Assembly: GCF_024399315.1 (NCBI RefSeq)
Contig: NZ_CP075170.1
Coordinates: forward strand, 1,674,001 to 1,738,000
Length of the DNA: 64,000 nucleotides
Direction: 5' to 3'
Source of the DNA: Chryseobacterium sp. MA9
GTDB taxonomy: Bacteria; Bacteroidota; Bacteroidia; Flavobacteriales; Weeksellaceae
Shown here: piece after piece, positions 1 through 9,180 of the stretch
How positions within the stretch are numbered: position 1 is the first letter of the stretch
Layout: every line of letters starts with the position of its first letter
Made by a program: the position numbers and the translations under genes
The notes under the pieces: model-generated
Databases searched by the model: none
Seen by the model: the letters and a program-made list of their open reading frames with translations, nothing else
What the model was told of the DNA's origin: nothing

Positions 1-14
1 CTTCTTATTTATTA

Positions 15-3000
15 TTAAATACATACCTGTTCTGTAATAGTGACATTGTGCTGCTTGGCGGATACCAAAATTGATTTTGGATCTACTTCAATTAAAGATT
101 GCCTTTGCGGGACATTGTTCACCAATATTTTAATCTCATCAATGTAATCCACATAATACAGCTGCTCCAGATAATTAACCAACTGATTAACGTTCAACTC
201 CACATTAAAATCAATATTTTCAGAGTCTGTAAAAGCCCAAGGCGATATATATTTTTTAATATCTTCGTCCAGTTGTTTGGTATAAAATGTTTCATCATAC
301 TGCTCAAAGAACTTGACCTTTGTTTCTACTTTTGCTTCTTTATAATTGGGATTGATCACCTGAGCTTTCACATGCATTGTATTTAATTCATTTACATAAT
401 TTTGAATTTTATTCAAAGAAGCTCTGCTTACCCTCGGCTGATAGATATCAAAAGCATTTTTATTTTTAATATTCGGAACCACCATCAGGGTTACGTGGCC
501 CGGAGCCATATATGAAGTTTCGGAAGTATGATTTAAACATTTCACCTTAAAAACTTCCGGGAATTCCTGTAATACCAAATGTTCGTAATCCCATTGTGTA
601 ATGGCTCTGTGCTTATGTCTTAATCTTTCACTCACACGTCTGTAAAACTCCGTATCTGTTTCTTTGTATTTACCATCAAACGAGTTATAAGGCTGGCTGA
701 CCGATTTTACCTGAGGAACTCTGGTGATAAGTTTAGCAATGGTTTTTGCTTCCAATCCGTTATTGAGATGAGACAGATCATTGCCCTGATTCTGGAATGT
801 TGCTAAAACCGCCTGAGTATAGATTCCCTGGATTTTGCATACTGCATCATAACTTCTTTGTGATTTGGCTCTGATCCAGACTAATCCGTCGGTAAATCTT
901 GTATGGCTTTTATCAATATCCTTAGGCACTTTAAACTTGACAATCCCTGATTCCAGGAACTTTCTGGTCTCGTTCTGCAGCATATAATCCGACAAACTCA
1001 TCCATGTATTGTTTGAAAGGATATGCCATTCTATGAATTCTTTTTCCAGGAAAGTTTCCACTAAAGGATTTTCACTTCCTTCCAGCATTTGGATCAATAG
1101 TGACACTGTAGTTTGAGGCATTGCTTCCAGACCGATGTATAATTCACCTCCATTCTGGTGTACCGGTACAATGCTATTGGTTTCGACTTCTTTTTCATAT
1201 TGGCCGAATGCATCTTCGTGATACAGCTGTACTTCTTTATTTTTTGAAGCTTCCCCGGCAGATTCTCTTTTCAGGTATGAATATGCATTTTCTTTCGCAC
1301 TGTAATTCAGCTCTATATCTTCAGCAAAAGGAATATATGGCTCGTTGGGAATAAGTTTTTTAAAGGTCGGATTACTTGATAATGCCAATGTATATAGTTT
1401 AGGATATACATCCTGTAATGAAGACTGATTCAGTGTTAATCTGATCGTCTCACTTGTTCCCGCCTCATTACTTGCATTATTTACAGAAAACTGGATTTTA
1501 TAAGCGCCTTTTACTTTACTGAATACATCAATATCATTGGCTTTGTCATACCAGATTTCCTTATCCAGCAAGGCAACATCTGCTTTAAAATAAGCGTCAG
1601 AACCTACGATTGAGGAGTTTTTTAAGGATTCAAAATCGGTTAAACTGATATTTTGATTAGGCTGAATAACATATCCGCTGTATAAATCTTTTATAGAATC
1701 CGGAGCATTTTTCCAGTTGATTGTAATGTCTGCATTTTGCCATTTTTTGGAAAACATTTCAGGACATTTGATGTAGAAATTAGATCCTTTAACAGGCTGT
1801 GCGGTGAAAGGATAATAAGGCTTTTCTGAATTTAATGTCCCGTTATCATTTTCTATCTGAATTGATTTTATTCCTTTTACATCAACCGCTATTTCTATGT
1901 TTTTTATTAGTTTTTCCGAAAGAGCTTCATAAATATCGTAGTATTTTTCTCCTTCAATCATCAATCTTATAACAGGAAAGCTGGTTTGAAATGTTTCCGA
2001 AAGTACTTCTTTATTGTATTTTACAACGGCTGAGAAATCTTTAGATAATGTAAAAGAAAGTTCTAGTCTTCCTTCTTCGTTTTTAATACATTTCAAAACA
2101 ACACCTGATAGCCATTCTTTCTCCCCACTACAAAGCACTTTGATATTATTTTCAATATCTGTTTTTGAAAGATTCTGTAATTTCTGGGTTGAGTTCTTAT
2201 TAAAATCAATCTTAAGAGTGACTGTACGTTCTCCTTCTTTTAAATCAAATAATGAGGATGCTATGGAAAACCCCAGTTTGGCTTTTGGAAGTTCCTTATA
2301 AATAGATTTATTGGAAACGGTTTCATCAGAATTATATCCAAACGGCCACCAATAGTTGCTGTCTTCCGGTAATTTATCACCCAATCCATCAGCAGAGTTG
2401 GCTACCGAAGCCATTTTCAGTTCTCTTTTTTCAACATCATTTAAGAAGCTTTTGATCTCAACTACTTTTGCCTGATTGGCCACAAGTTCATCACCTGTTT
2501 TGTAGATTCGTTTTTTTCCATCAACGTCTTTATTCCCATCCAGCAATGTACCGGCTGGAATTCTTTCCTGAATCGCTTTTTTGGCAAGTTCAAAAATCAC
2601 ATAGACTTTGTCTGATTTGGCATCATTTTTCTCAATTTGAAGAATTTCGTTATAATAGAAATCCAGGTGTCTTTTCGTCAGATTATTGAAGGCTTTTTTT
2701 GAGAAATCTAATAATTTTAAAAAGCAAACAAATAATGTCAGGTGAGGGGTCAGACTGCTATCCTGTTCAAACTGGGACATAAGATCTGTAACCTGTTTTT
2801 TCATACTTTTATACTCAACGCTTTCTCTACGTGGAATAGCCTTGGCATCATCACCCAGGAAGAAGTTTCCCCAGTTTCCTTTTGGTGTTGTATTATCATC
2901 TTTGTCAAAATAGTTTACACGTTGAGCAAAATTGTTTGCGAATAATAGCCAGTCAAACAAATCGAAATCGTGTAACTCAAGATTCCCAGGATCTAATTCT

Positions 3001-3065
3001 GCTAAAAAGCGCTGCATTTGTGATTTTCCTTCACGATAATGTGAAAATGTATCTGTTTTTTTCAT
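15..3065 (-). CDS. eCIS baseplate J-like protein (Afp11-type)
   Basis: A 1,016-residue protein that would form the wedge of the contractile injection baseplate, joining the central spike to the sheath and tube. The baseplate-J signature lies in the C-terminal fifth, around residues 790-900, where a TDTEFYRRVSERLRHK segment is followed by ITQWDYEHLVLQ and EFPEV. The large N-terminal part has no motif I recognise, which is normal for Afp11 homologs of about 1,000 residues. It starts at an ATG and ends 14 bases from the window edge. It is the last visible gene of the minus-strand structural operon, after gp25. Afp12- and Afp13-like genes would be expected further left. Confidence 0.88.
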   Translation of the reverse strand: MKKTDTFSHYREGKSQMQRFLAELDPGNLELHDFDLFDWLLFANNFAQRVNYFDKDDNTTPKGNWGNFFLGDDAKAIPRRESVEYKSMKKQVTDLMSQFEQDSSLTPHLTLFVCFLKLLDFSKKAFNNLTKRHLDFYYNEILQIEKNDAKSDKVYVIFELAKKAIQERIPAGTLLDGNKDVDGKKRIYKTGDELVANQAKVVEIKSFLNDVEKRELKMASVANSADGLGDKLPEDSNYWWPFGYNSDETVSNKSIYKELPKAKLGFSIASSLFDLKEGERTVTLKIDFNKNSTQKLQNLSKTDIENNIKVLCSGEKEWLSGVVLKCIKNEEGRLELSFTLSKDFSAVVKYNKEVLSETFQTSFPVIRLMIEGEKYYDIYEALSEKLIKNIEIAVDVKGIKSIQIENDNGTLNSEKPYYPFTAQPVKGSNFYIKCPEMFSKKWQNADITINWKNAPDSIKDLYSGYVIQPNQNISLTDFESLKNSSIVGSDAYFKADVALLDKEIWYDKANDIDVFSKVKGAYKIQFSVNNASNEAGTSETIRLTLNQSSLQDVYPKLYTLALSSNPTFKKLIPNEPYIPFAEDIELNYSAKENAYSYLKRESAGEASKNKEVQLYHEDAFGQYEKEVETNSIVPVHQNGGELYIGLEAMPQTTVSLLIQMLEGSENPLVETFLEKEFIEWHILSNNTWMSLSDYMLQNETRKFLESGIVKFKVPKDIDKSHTRFTDGLVWIRAKSQRSYDAVCKIQGIYTQAVLATFQNQGNDLSHLNNGLEAKTIAKLITRVPQVKSVSQPYNSFDGKYKETDTEFYRRVSERLRHKHRAITQWDYEHLVLQEFPEVFKVKCLNHTSETSYMAPGHVTLMVVPNIKNKNAFDIYQPRVSRASLNKIQNYVNELNTMHVKAQVINPNYKEAKVETKVKFFEQYDETFYTKQLDEDIKKYISPWAFTDSENIDFNVELNVNQLVNYLEQLYYVDYIDEIKILVNNVPQRQSLIEVDPKSILVSAKQHNVTITEQVCI

Positions 3066-3154
3066 TTGTTTATATTTATCTTTCTATGGTCAGATGCAAT
3101 ACTTATTGTAGTGTTTGGTAGTATTCAAAATGGCTACAGACATCCCGTAATTCA

Positions 3155-3566
3155 TTATATTTCGGTAGCTTCTCCTTTGTAAAAAGGGAAAACCATATTG
3201 CTTCTTGTATTAGTATTTCTTACTTCGTAGTTAACTTGTATTAAAACTTCTCCCTGAAGCTCTTCCTGAGTATCTATTTCAATACTTAGAATGTTGATTC
3301 TGGGTTCATGATATAAAATAGCACGCTCAACGATTCCTTTCATTTGGGTAATCAGCGTTAAGTCCAGAGGTTTAAAGAGCATTTCCTGCAAGTCACACCC
3401 ATAGTTTGGGAACATTACACGTTCACCCCGGGCGTGTTGACAATAAAATCTTAAGGCTGTTATTGATGTCTTCCACATCTGTGGTCATGGCCAGTTTTCC
3501 TTCAGTTTCATTAAACTCAGGCGGAAAACTCCAGCCTGTTCCTAAAAAATCTGTATTTATTTTCAT
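3155..3566 (-). pseudogene. gp25-like eCIS baseplate protein (Afp9-type), frameshifted
   Basis: GPW/gp25 family baseplate subunit, normally a lysozyme-fold wedge protein. Two frames together make one gene. The ATG at 3566 opens a frame reading MKINTDFLGTGWSFPPEF and then the conserved region around DIxxSLxILLSTRPG. It meets TGA just after CCG GGG. The family continuation GERVMFPNYGCDL lies in the +1 frame and runs to 3155. Removing one base from the C4 run at 3426-3429 joins both parts into a 136-residue protein of normal gp25 length. Calling the start at 3478 would delete the conserved N terminus. The cause could be mutation, sequencing error or programmed +1 frameshifting at GGG-TGA. The family call is firm; the functional status is open. 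Confidence 0.8.
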
Positions 3567-3721
3567 ACGTTAATTTGTTATATTGAATGTTCACATCCTG
3601 CATCTGTAGCATAGAGTTTTGGTTATTTTAACCGTTTTTGTTATTGATGTTTTACATTTTTAGTTTTAGTCAGATCCTATTTATAGGGAGCTAATGATTG
3701 TATTAAAAGCTGCCTTCAATA

Positions 3722-4012
3722 TTATCCGCCTATTAAAACAGTAGCTTCACCTGCGGTTATCACTCCTCCATGAGCGGTAGAATCTCCCATTCTTGCGGCA
3801 GGTTTCCCACCTATTAAAACACTTGAAGACCCTGATGCAATGGTGTCCGGTGGTCCGGTACATACTGCTTTGTCTCCTTGTCTTGCTGCGGGCATTCCGC
3901 CGATAAGCACTGTGGGTTCTCCTGCCGGCATTATAGGACCTCCTACATGGGGAACATTTCCCGTTACCATAGGGCAGGTATGCATATCTGTAATTCTTGC
4001 TGCCGGTTTCAT
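3722..4012 (-). CDS. PAAR-domain spike-tip protein (Afp10-type)
   Basis: A 96-residue PAAR-repeat protein that would cap the VgrG-like spike with a sharp, metal-bound tip. It starts with the typical MKPAARITDMHTCP and repeats the PAAR pattern VLIGGxPAARxGD. His and Cys residues sit at the expected metal positions (H11, C13, H22 and later Cys/His). The length matches a stand-alone PAAR with no toxin extension, so it should be structural rather than an evolved effector. It lies 5 bp downstream of the spike gene. About 155 bp of apparently non-coding DNA separates it from the gp25 gene. Confidence 0.9.
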   Translation of the reverse strand: MKPAARITDMHTCPMVTGNVPHVGGPIMPAGEPTVLIGGMPAARQGDKAVCTGPPDTIASGSSSVLIGGKPAARMGDSTAHGGVITAGEATVLIGG

Positions 4013-4017
4013 GATTA

Positions 4018-5763
4018 TTAATTAATTTTAACTTGAGATCCTTTTACTACTGTTACTGCTCCTGATTTAAGCTCTGAGCCGGAACTGCCTTCTGCTTTAA
4101 ATTGAGCACTTGCTTTTACATTGATATTGGTTCCTTCCATATTAATGTCTCCTTTTGCTTTGATCTTGATGTCTTTCCCGCTTTCCATACTGATACCGTC
4201 TTTATTAAGGGTAAGAATATTAGAATGCTCATCTTTTATTGTAATGACATCGGCATCTTCGTCTACAATCACTTTTTTACCTTTTGGTGTTTCCAGTGTG
4301 TACGAAATTTTGTCGTCATTAAAAATCATTTTCATTTCGCTTCGGGTAACAAATCCTTTTTCGTGATTATCGTCAGAAGCTACAATAGGAGCTGGTTTTG
4401 CACTGCTGTTCAGCATTCCAAGCACAATGGCATCATTGGGGTCATCATTAATAAATCCGATGATAACCTCATCTCCTATTTCCGGTCTGAAGAATGATCC
4501 TCTGTTTTCACCTGCATCAAGGGTGGCAATACGTGCCCAGATTCCTTCTTCCTCGCTATTAATGATAGGAATCTGTACCAGAATTCTGTCTTCTCCGTCC
4601 GGATCTGATTCCAGTTGTGATACTACCCCTACATGCAATCCGCTTATGGCAGGCATAATTCCTGAACCAGACATTTCACTTACATCATAGGTTTCGGAGA
4701 ACCATGTTGGAGAAAGTCCGAATTGAGCATCCACCAGCCAATTTCCTTCAGCGATTTCATGACGGACACCGGTTATGTATATTTTCCCGTTGAATCGGTT
4801 TCCTACTCCTTGCAGTGTTAATGAAGCTCCTGGTATCACAGATGGGATTCCCTGGAGTTTTACTCTTCCTCTTGTTTTGGCTAATTGCTGGAAAGTGGCT
4901 TTGGCATCACCCCATTCCTGCAGTTCCCCTTGGGTAAGATTTCCACCATGCTTAAGCTGCAGGTCTTCAATTCCGAAAACATTGGCTAAATCACCTGATG
5001 AAAGATTTCCGTTGAGATTAATGGCAGGATCCTGAGCTTCCACTTCTGTCAGTTCCTGATCGGTATAGCTCCATGTTTTGGCTGTAATCTTGCTGAATTG
5101 ATCTCTGGCATCAATTTCTCCGTCAAATTCATGTACGGATGATCCGTAAACCACTGTTTCTACGGCTTCAGCCCTAAAATCAGGTTTGGCAATTTTGATG
5201 GTTCCATCTTCAACGGAACAAAGTTTACCGTTTACCTGCGCTCTGGTAAGCATAAAATCCCAATCAGAAGCCTGGTACTGAACCAATTCCTTATGAGAAT
5301 TTGAAGTAGCTTCAACATCGGCAGTAAGCCCGTTATTACTAATGAGTTCTTCCATGACATCACTGTCTGTGCTTTCGTAGAAATATTTGCTTTTTCTTCC
5401 TAAGGTCATTTTTACAGCCTTATCTCTGCATTCTACAATCAGGTAAGAAGATCCACTTCTGATTTTTATGTTGTGCTTTACAACAACTCCTTTAAAAATG
5501 GTTTCTTCTTCAGAATGGTATCCGGCGGTAATCTCAATTTCTTTTCCGGGAATTAACAGATCTTCATTACTGAGCTTGAAATCCTGCTCCGGTACACTTC
5601 CGTCTAAAATAACAATGCGGGCATAAGGAATTCTGTTGAATTCTTTTTCCACGACAATGCTTTTCACACCGTACTTCCCCGGCAGTTCTGTTCCTCCGGA
5701 CATGACCTTATAGGTGACTAAATCCGGATTTTTTGCTGTTTGTATGTATCCGCTATTATTCAT
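4018..5763 (-). CDS. VgrG/gpD-like spike protein (Afp8-type)
   Basis: A 581-residue trimeric spike protein of the injection system. Residues about 20-350 match the phage late-control gpD/gp27-like region. Residues about 370-465 form a gp5-type OB fold, with GVVSQLESDPDGEDRI followed by the EIGDEVIIGF and DPNDAIVLG strands. Residues about 480-580 are short repeating strands (TIKDEHSNILTL, KIKAKGDINMEG) typical of the triple beta-helix needle. There is no C-terminal toxin extension. The start ATG is one base after the stop of the LysM gene, and PAAR follows 5 bp downstream, which places it at the heart of the baseplate hub. Confidence 0.92.
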   Translation of the reverse strand: MNNSGYIQTAKNPDLVTYKVMSGGTELPGKYGVKSIVVEKEFNRIPYARIVILDGSVPEQDFKLSNEDLLIPGKEIEITAGYHSEEETIFKGVVVKHNIKIRSGSSYLIVECRDKAVKMTLGRKSKYFYESTDSDVMEELISNNGLTADVEATSNSHKELVQYQASDWDFMLTRAQVNGKLCSVEDGTIKIAKPDFRAEAVETVVYGSSVHEFDGEIDARDQFSKITAKTWSYTDQELTEVEAQDPAINLNGNLSSGDLANVFGIEDLQLKHGGNLTQGELQEWGDAKATFQQLAKTRGRVKLQGIPSVIPGASLTLQGVGNRFNGKIYITGVRHEIAEGNWLVDAQFGLSPTWFSETYDVSEMSGSGIMPAISGLHVGVVSQLESDPDGEDRILVQIPIINSEEEGIWARIATLDAGENRGSFFRPEIGDEVIIGFINDDPNDAIVLGMLNSSAKPAPIVASDDNHEKGFVTRSEMKMIFNDDKISYTLETPKGKKVIVDEDADVITIKDEHSNILTLNKDGISMESGKDIKIKAKGDINMEGTNINVKASAQFKAEGSSGSELKSGAVTVVKGSQVKIN

Positions 5764-5764
5764 A

Positions 5765-6484
5765 TTATGAAACTTTTTCTAATGGCGGAAAGAATAATTC
5801 CTGGCCTGGTTTTAACTGTCTGAAATTAACAAGGTTATTTACTTTAGCTACCTCCAGATAATATTTGGAATCTCCATAAATACTTTCGGTCATTAATGGC
5901 AGTGTATCGCCGGCCTGTACTGTTCTTTTATGGGTAAGATCCGGTGATTCCAGCTTTTCAATTTTACCGGCAAGTTTCGGACTTGTTGATTCACTGAATG
6001 TTGCCTTTCCTATGGCTCTCAGAGGCTGGCCTTCGTTATCAAATAACTTATATTCTATCGTTAATTCAGAAAGCACACCTTTAAATTCAAAACTTCCCCA
6101 ATTAAGGATAACATTATAGGGTTTATGGATAGAGCCCACGAGCTCGCCTGTCGCTTTATAAAAATCTTTAATCTGTTGGGTAACAGCTGTTTTTGCAAAG
6201 GATTTTCCTTTAATTTTATTAATCAGTTTAAGTCCTGAATTTGCTTCCGTAACCCCTGTCCCGTCAAATAGAAATTCTAATTGCAAATCAGGTGATGCTG
6301 ATGAGGTATATCCTAAATTAGGTTTAGAATTACCATCTGCCTGGTCTGTATTATATTTCGTTTTATAGGTCATAGAAAAACCTGTCGGATTGATAAAAGC
6401 TTTAAAAGCACCGCTCTGAATTCTTTTTTCATAATCGGAGTTTTCGTAGGTCCCGATTGTCAGTTTTTGAATTGCTCCTCTCAT
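5765..6484 (-). CDS. LysM-containing baseplate hub protein (Afp7-type)
   Basis: A 239-residue protein with a C-terminal LysM module at about residues 188-236 (VQAGDTLPLMTESIYGDSKY, then KPGQELFFPP). The N-terminal region resembles CIS tube-initiator and hub proteins. In Afp-type clusters the LysM protein lies between the tube and spike genes and links the tube to the spike, and this gene has the same position. Its ATG overlaps the stop of the upstream small gene as TAATG, so translation is probably coupled. The LysM here is more likely structural than a peptidoglycan-binding device of a secreted enzyme. Confidence 0.85.
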   Translation of the reverse strand: MRGAIQKLTIGTYENSDYEKRIQSGAFKAFINPTGFSMTYKTKYNTDQADGNSKPNLGYTSSASPDLQLEFLFDGTGVTEANSGLKLINKIKGKSFAKTAVTQQIKDFYKATGELVGSIHKPYNVILNWGSFEFKGVLSELTIEYKLFDNEGQPLRAIGKATFSESTSPKLAGKIEKLESPDLTHKRTVQAGDTLPLMTESIYGDSKYYLEVAKVNNLVNFRQLKPGQELFFPPLEKVS

Positions 6485-6645
6485 TATCTTTCTTTTTTAC
6501 GTTGTTCTATCTTTGCGGCCTGCTCCACACTTTCACTGATCGCACGCATAAGCAGTGCTTCATCTACCGATGCGGCAGTTGTGGTAGCTGCAGCTTTTTC
6601 GTCCACATTTATTTTAATGTGAAGCTCTTTTATTTCTATTGGCAT
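6484..6645 (-). CDS. Small DUF5908-type eCIS protein (Afp6-like position)
   Basis: A 53-residue gene that begins MPIEIKELHIKINVDE and ends in a charged helix (AISESVEQAAKIEQRKKER). Small proteins opening with a P-I-E-I-x-E-L-x-I-K strand are found in contractile injection clusters between the tube and LysM genes (DUF5908/Afp6-like). The family name is from memory; the position is what the sequence shows. The stop codon overlaps the start of the LysM gene as TAATG, strong evidence that it is translated. The 200 bp between it and the tube-like gene upstream show no clear promoter. Confidence 0.78.
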   Translation of the reverse strand: MPIEIKELHIKINVDEKAAATTTAASVDEALLMRAISESVEQAAKIEQRKKER

Positions 6646-6846
6646 TTCGTTTGTTTTTTAATCGATCATTAATATTCAAAACACTAATAACCAATGATTT
6701 AACATGTTTGTTTTTAAAAATCCAAGCACATGAAGGGTGTGTTCAGTCTCTGTTATAGACCAATCTGTTGTTTTTGTGAAAAAAGATTTGGGTAAAAGTT
6801 ATCTTTAAACTAACACACGTTCAAGTGCTTAGATTTGATTTAGAAA

Positions 6847-7314
6847 TTACAAGCCTAAGCTTGCTAACGATGAGGGTATTGTGAAATATCTATATTTCAG
6901 TTCTATTGTTTCAATAGCAAGTTTGCTTTCTTCTGCGTTGAATTCTGATACTTCCCATCTTACGGGGTATGCTCCAACTACATTCCAAACCATTAGGGGT
7001 GCTGTAGACTGAATTCCCCCTGAAAGAGTAATGATCAGGTCTCTTGGTTCAAACTGGAAGTTTTCCATCGCATTTCTGCACCAGCTTATCAATCCGGAAC
7101 TTACGATTAACCCACGTTTAAGAACCAGATTAGGATATTTGGGTCTCAAAGGAAGTTGGTGTGTAAACCTGTTTTCGCCTCCTTCGGCATATTCTTCAGT
7201 TCCAATTTCTGTTGATAAACCAGATATAGATTGAAATCTGGAGTCAATACCCTCTGTTGTTGAAATCCCATTAACAATAAAAGAGAAACTGGTTGGAGGA
7301 TATAAAACTGCCAT
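6847..7314 (-). CDS. eCIS tube-like protein (Afp5-type, gp19 family)
   Basis: A 155-residue T4 gp19-like tail-tube protein. The N terminus (YPPTSFSFIV, then FQSISGLSTEIG) and the NLVLKRGL segment match the tube fold. It is divergent from the two 143-residue tube proteins nearby. In the Afp system the divergent Afp5 forms the first tube ring on the baseplate, and this gene's place immediately before the baseplate genes supports the same role. Two bases separate it from the preceding tube gene. Confidence 0.88.
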   Translation of the reverse strand: MAVLYPPTSFSFIVNGISTTEGIDSRFQSISGLSTEIGTEEYAEGGENRFTHQLPLRPKYPNLVLKRGLIVSSGLISWCRNAMENFQFEPRDLIITLSGGIQSTAPLMVWNVVGAYPVRWEVSEFNAEESKLAIETIELKYRYFTIPSSLASLGL

Positions 7315-7316
7315 GA

Positions 7317-7748
7317 TTAGTTATTTTCAATAGTTAATCCTTCGTGTGCAATTTCCAGAGTTTCAATAGCCACCTCGTTACCTTCAGCTTTTAAATCTGT
7401 TGATTGTAATTTAAGCGGGAATGCATTTTTCACTTTCCAGGTTACTGCAGGAGCTCCTGTTTCATCCAAAAGGGAGATCGTGATAGATCTGCGTTCTACT
7501 GTACTTAGCTGAATACTTTGGAACCAGTCGAAATATTCGTTATCAGTTTTGAAAGTTCCTCTCTTTAAAGTGATGTTACTGAAAGTTTTCATTCCAGGCA
7601 TTTTAATCTTACTAAAGTCCGGACTTGCGCCATGTCTGTATTCAATTAAAGCTGCTTCAACATTTAAACCGCTCACTTCCTGGAAACCTACTTTTGTTCC
7701 GCCCCAATCTACTTCAAAGGCAAACTTTACTAATGGATATGTACTCAT
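7317..7748 (-). CDS. eCIS inner tube protein, copy B (Afp1-type)
   Basis: A 143-residue Hcp/gp19-like tube subunit that would stack in hexameric rings to form the channel carrying the effector. The diagnostic tube segments are FAFEVDWGG, QEVSGLNVEA and NITLKRGTF. The protein is identical over all 143 residues to the copy at 9181-9612, while the DNA differs at scattered synonymous positions. It lies between the divergent tube-like gene and the shortest sheath gene in a tight operon. Confidence 0.92.
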   Translation of the reverse strand: MSTYPLVKFAFEVDWGGTKVGFQEVSGLNVEAALIEYRHGASPDFSKIKMPGMKTFSNITLKRGTFKTDNEYFDWFQSIQLSTVERRSITISLLDETGAPAVTWKVKNAFPLKLQSTDLKAEGNEVAIETLEIAHEGLTIENN

Positions 7749-7783
7749 AATGTTTTTATATTTAGTTGTTATTTAATTTTATT

Positions 7784-9157
7784 TTATGCTTCCTGTAATT
7801 TGTGTGAAAAACGTAACACGATAAATTCAGCCGGGCGTACTGCAGCCATACCGATTTCAATGATCATTCTTCCTTCTAAAATATCCTGAGCAGACATTGT
7901 TTTGTGCAAACCAACGCTTACGTAATAAGCTTCTTCCGGCTTGCTTCCTGCTAATGCACCGTCTCTCCACTGCTGATCAAGGAAATTCTCGATCATAGCC
8001 TGTACACGAACCCATGTATTGGCAGTATTCGGTTCAAAAACGAAACGTTCTGTAGCTTTCTTCACAGATTCTTCTACCATATTGAAGAATCTACGTACAG
8101 GTACATATTTCCATTCGTTACTGTTTCCGTCTAGTGTTCTTGCTCCCCAGACTAACGTTCCTTTTCCTGTGAAAGTTCTGATCGCATTGATTGATTTTCC
8201 TGCTACCGCATCTACGTTAAGACCGTCTTGTACTTCATTGGAAATTTTTACAACTGGTGCCAGTACATTGCTAATTGCTAAATTAGCAGGCGCTTTCCAT
8301 ACTCCGGAAGTACTGTCTACTTTGGCATAAATTCCGGCAATTGATGAAGATGGAGCCAATACCAATCTTTTAGATTCAATTTCTCTTTTTGCCTGGTTGT
8401 ACAATGCTGAGCTTTTTGATTTTAGCCATGCTAAATTATTTTCATTCTGAGGCATTGTAACATCCACAAGGGCTCCTGAAGCATTGATTTCTTTATAGCT
8501 ATCGATTTTAACATCTTTATCATCAAAGCTATAGCTTAAAACTGTTTCTAATTTTGGATAATATGCAGCTCCATATTTTAATCCTGTAGCATTTACTCCG
8601 GTTCTAAAAGCAGCAGCGTCTTCAAAAACATCCATAATAACGAATCTGTCTTTCAAGTCTTCTGCCTGATCCAAAGCTTTATTGTATAACTTGTAAGCAT
8701 CTGCTCCTAAAACTTCAGCATCCGGGAAAACAATAAGCGTTGGCTCATCTTCTTTTTCCAGTGATTTCAGTCCGAACCATAAACCGCCAGCAACCGTTTC
8801 TGTTCCTAATACAGGAGTTTTTTCATAGTCAGCTACTGAAACAATATAGCATGGTCCGCCACCGTTAGCAAAATACATTTGCATAGCATAATGCATTTTA
8901 TAAGGACTTAGCTTGGCGTTGTCTACTTTTGCAGTCACAACAGTATCTTCAATCGAAATGGAGATCGCTGTTTTTTCATTTTTTGCTCCTCCAAAAATCG
9001 TTTCGTATTCCAACATAGAAGAGATTCTTGTTGGTTCATTTCTTGGTCCTTTATCCGTATGCCCGATAAAAGCAGGGATAGCCGTTTCTACTTGTGCTAC
9101 AGATGGTGGGAATTTCGCAATTTCTTCTACGTAAACTCCAGGTGTTTTGTAATTCAT
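7784..9157 (-). CDS. eCIS contractile sheath protein 1 (Afp2-4 type)
   Basis: A 457-residue sheath protein, the shortest of three paralogs. The N-terminal linker arm starts MNYKTPGVYVEEI. The central part includes YFANGGGPCYIVSV and LYNKALDQAEDLKDRFVIMD. The conserved C terminus has KGTLVWGARTLDG, EWKYVPVRRFFNMVEESVKKA and FIVLRFSHKLQ. It lacks the large insertions of sheaths 2 and 3, so it may be the main or a minimal sheath subunit. Its C-terminal third is nearly the same as that of sheath 2, which suggests recent duplication or gene conversion. Confidence 0.93.
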   Translation of the reverse strand: MNYKTPGVYVEEIAKFPPSVAQVETAIPAFIGHTDKGPRNEPTRISSMLEYETIFGGAKNEKTAISISIEDTVVTAKVDNAKLSPYKMHYAMQMYFANGGGPCYIVSVADYEKTPVLGTETVAGGLWFGLKSLEKEDEPTLIVFPDAEVLGADAYKLYNKALDQAEDLKDRFVIMDVFEDAAAFRTGVNATGLKYGAAYYPKLETVLSYSFDDKDVKIDSYKEINASGALVDVTMPQNENNLAWLKSKSSALYNQAKREIESKRLVLAPSSSIAGIYAKVDSTSGVWKAPANLAISNVLAPVVKISNEVQDGLNVDAVAGKSINAIRTFTGKGTLVWGARTLDGNSNEWKYVPVRRFFNMVEESVKKATERFVFEPNTANTWVRVQAMIENFLDQQWRDGALAGSKPEEAYYVSVGLHKTMSAQDILEGRMIIEIGMAAVRPAEFIVLRFSHKLQEA

Positions 9158-9180
9158 TTGTTAAAAATTTAAAGTTAATA

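Noticed and set aside
4102..4497. Plus-strand frame of 131 codons inside the spike gene
   Set aside because: Antisense to a well-conserved VgrG-like gene. Its translation is low in known features and it has no promoter or start context.
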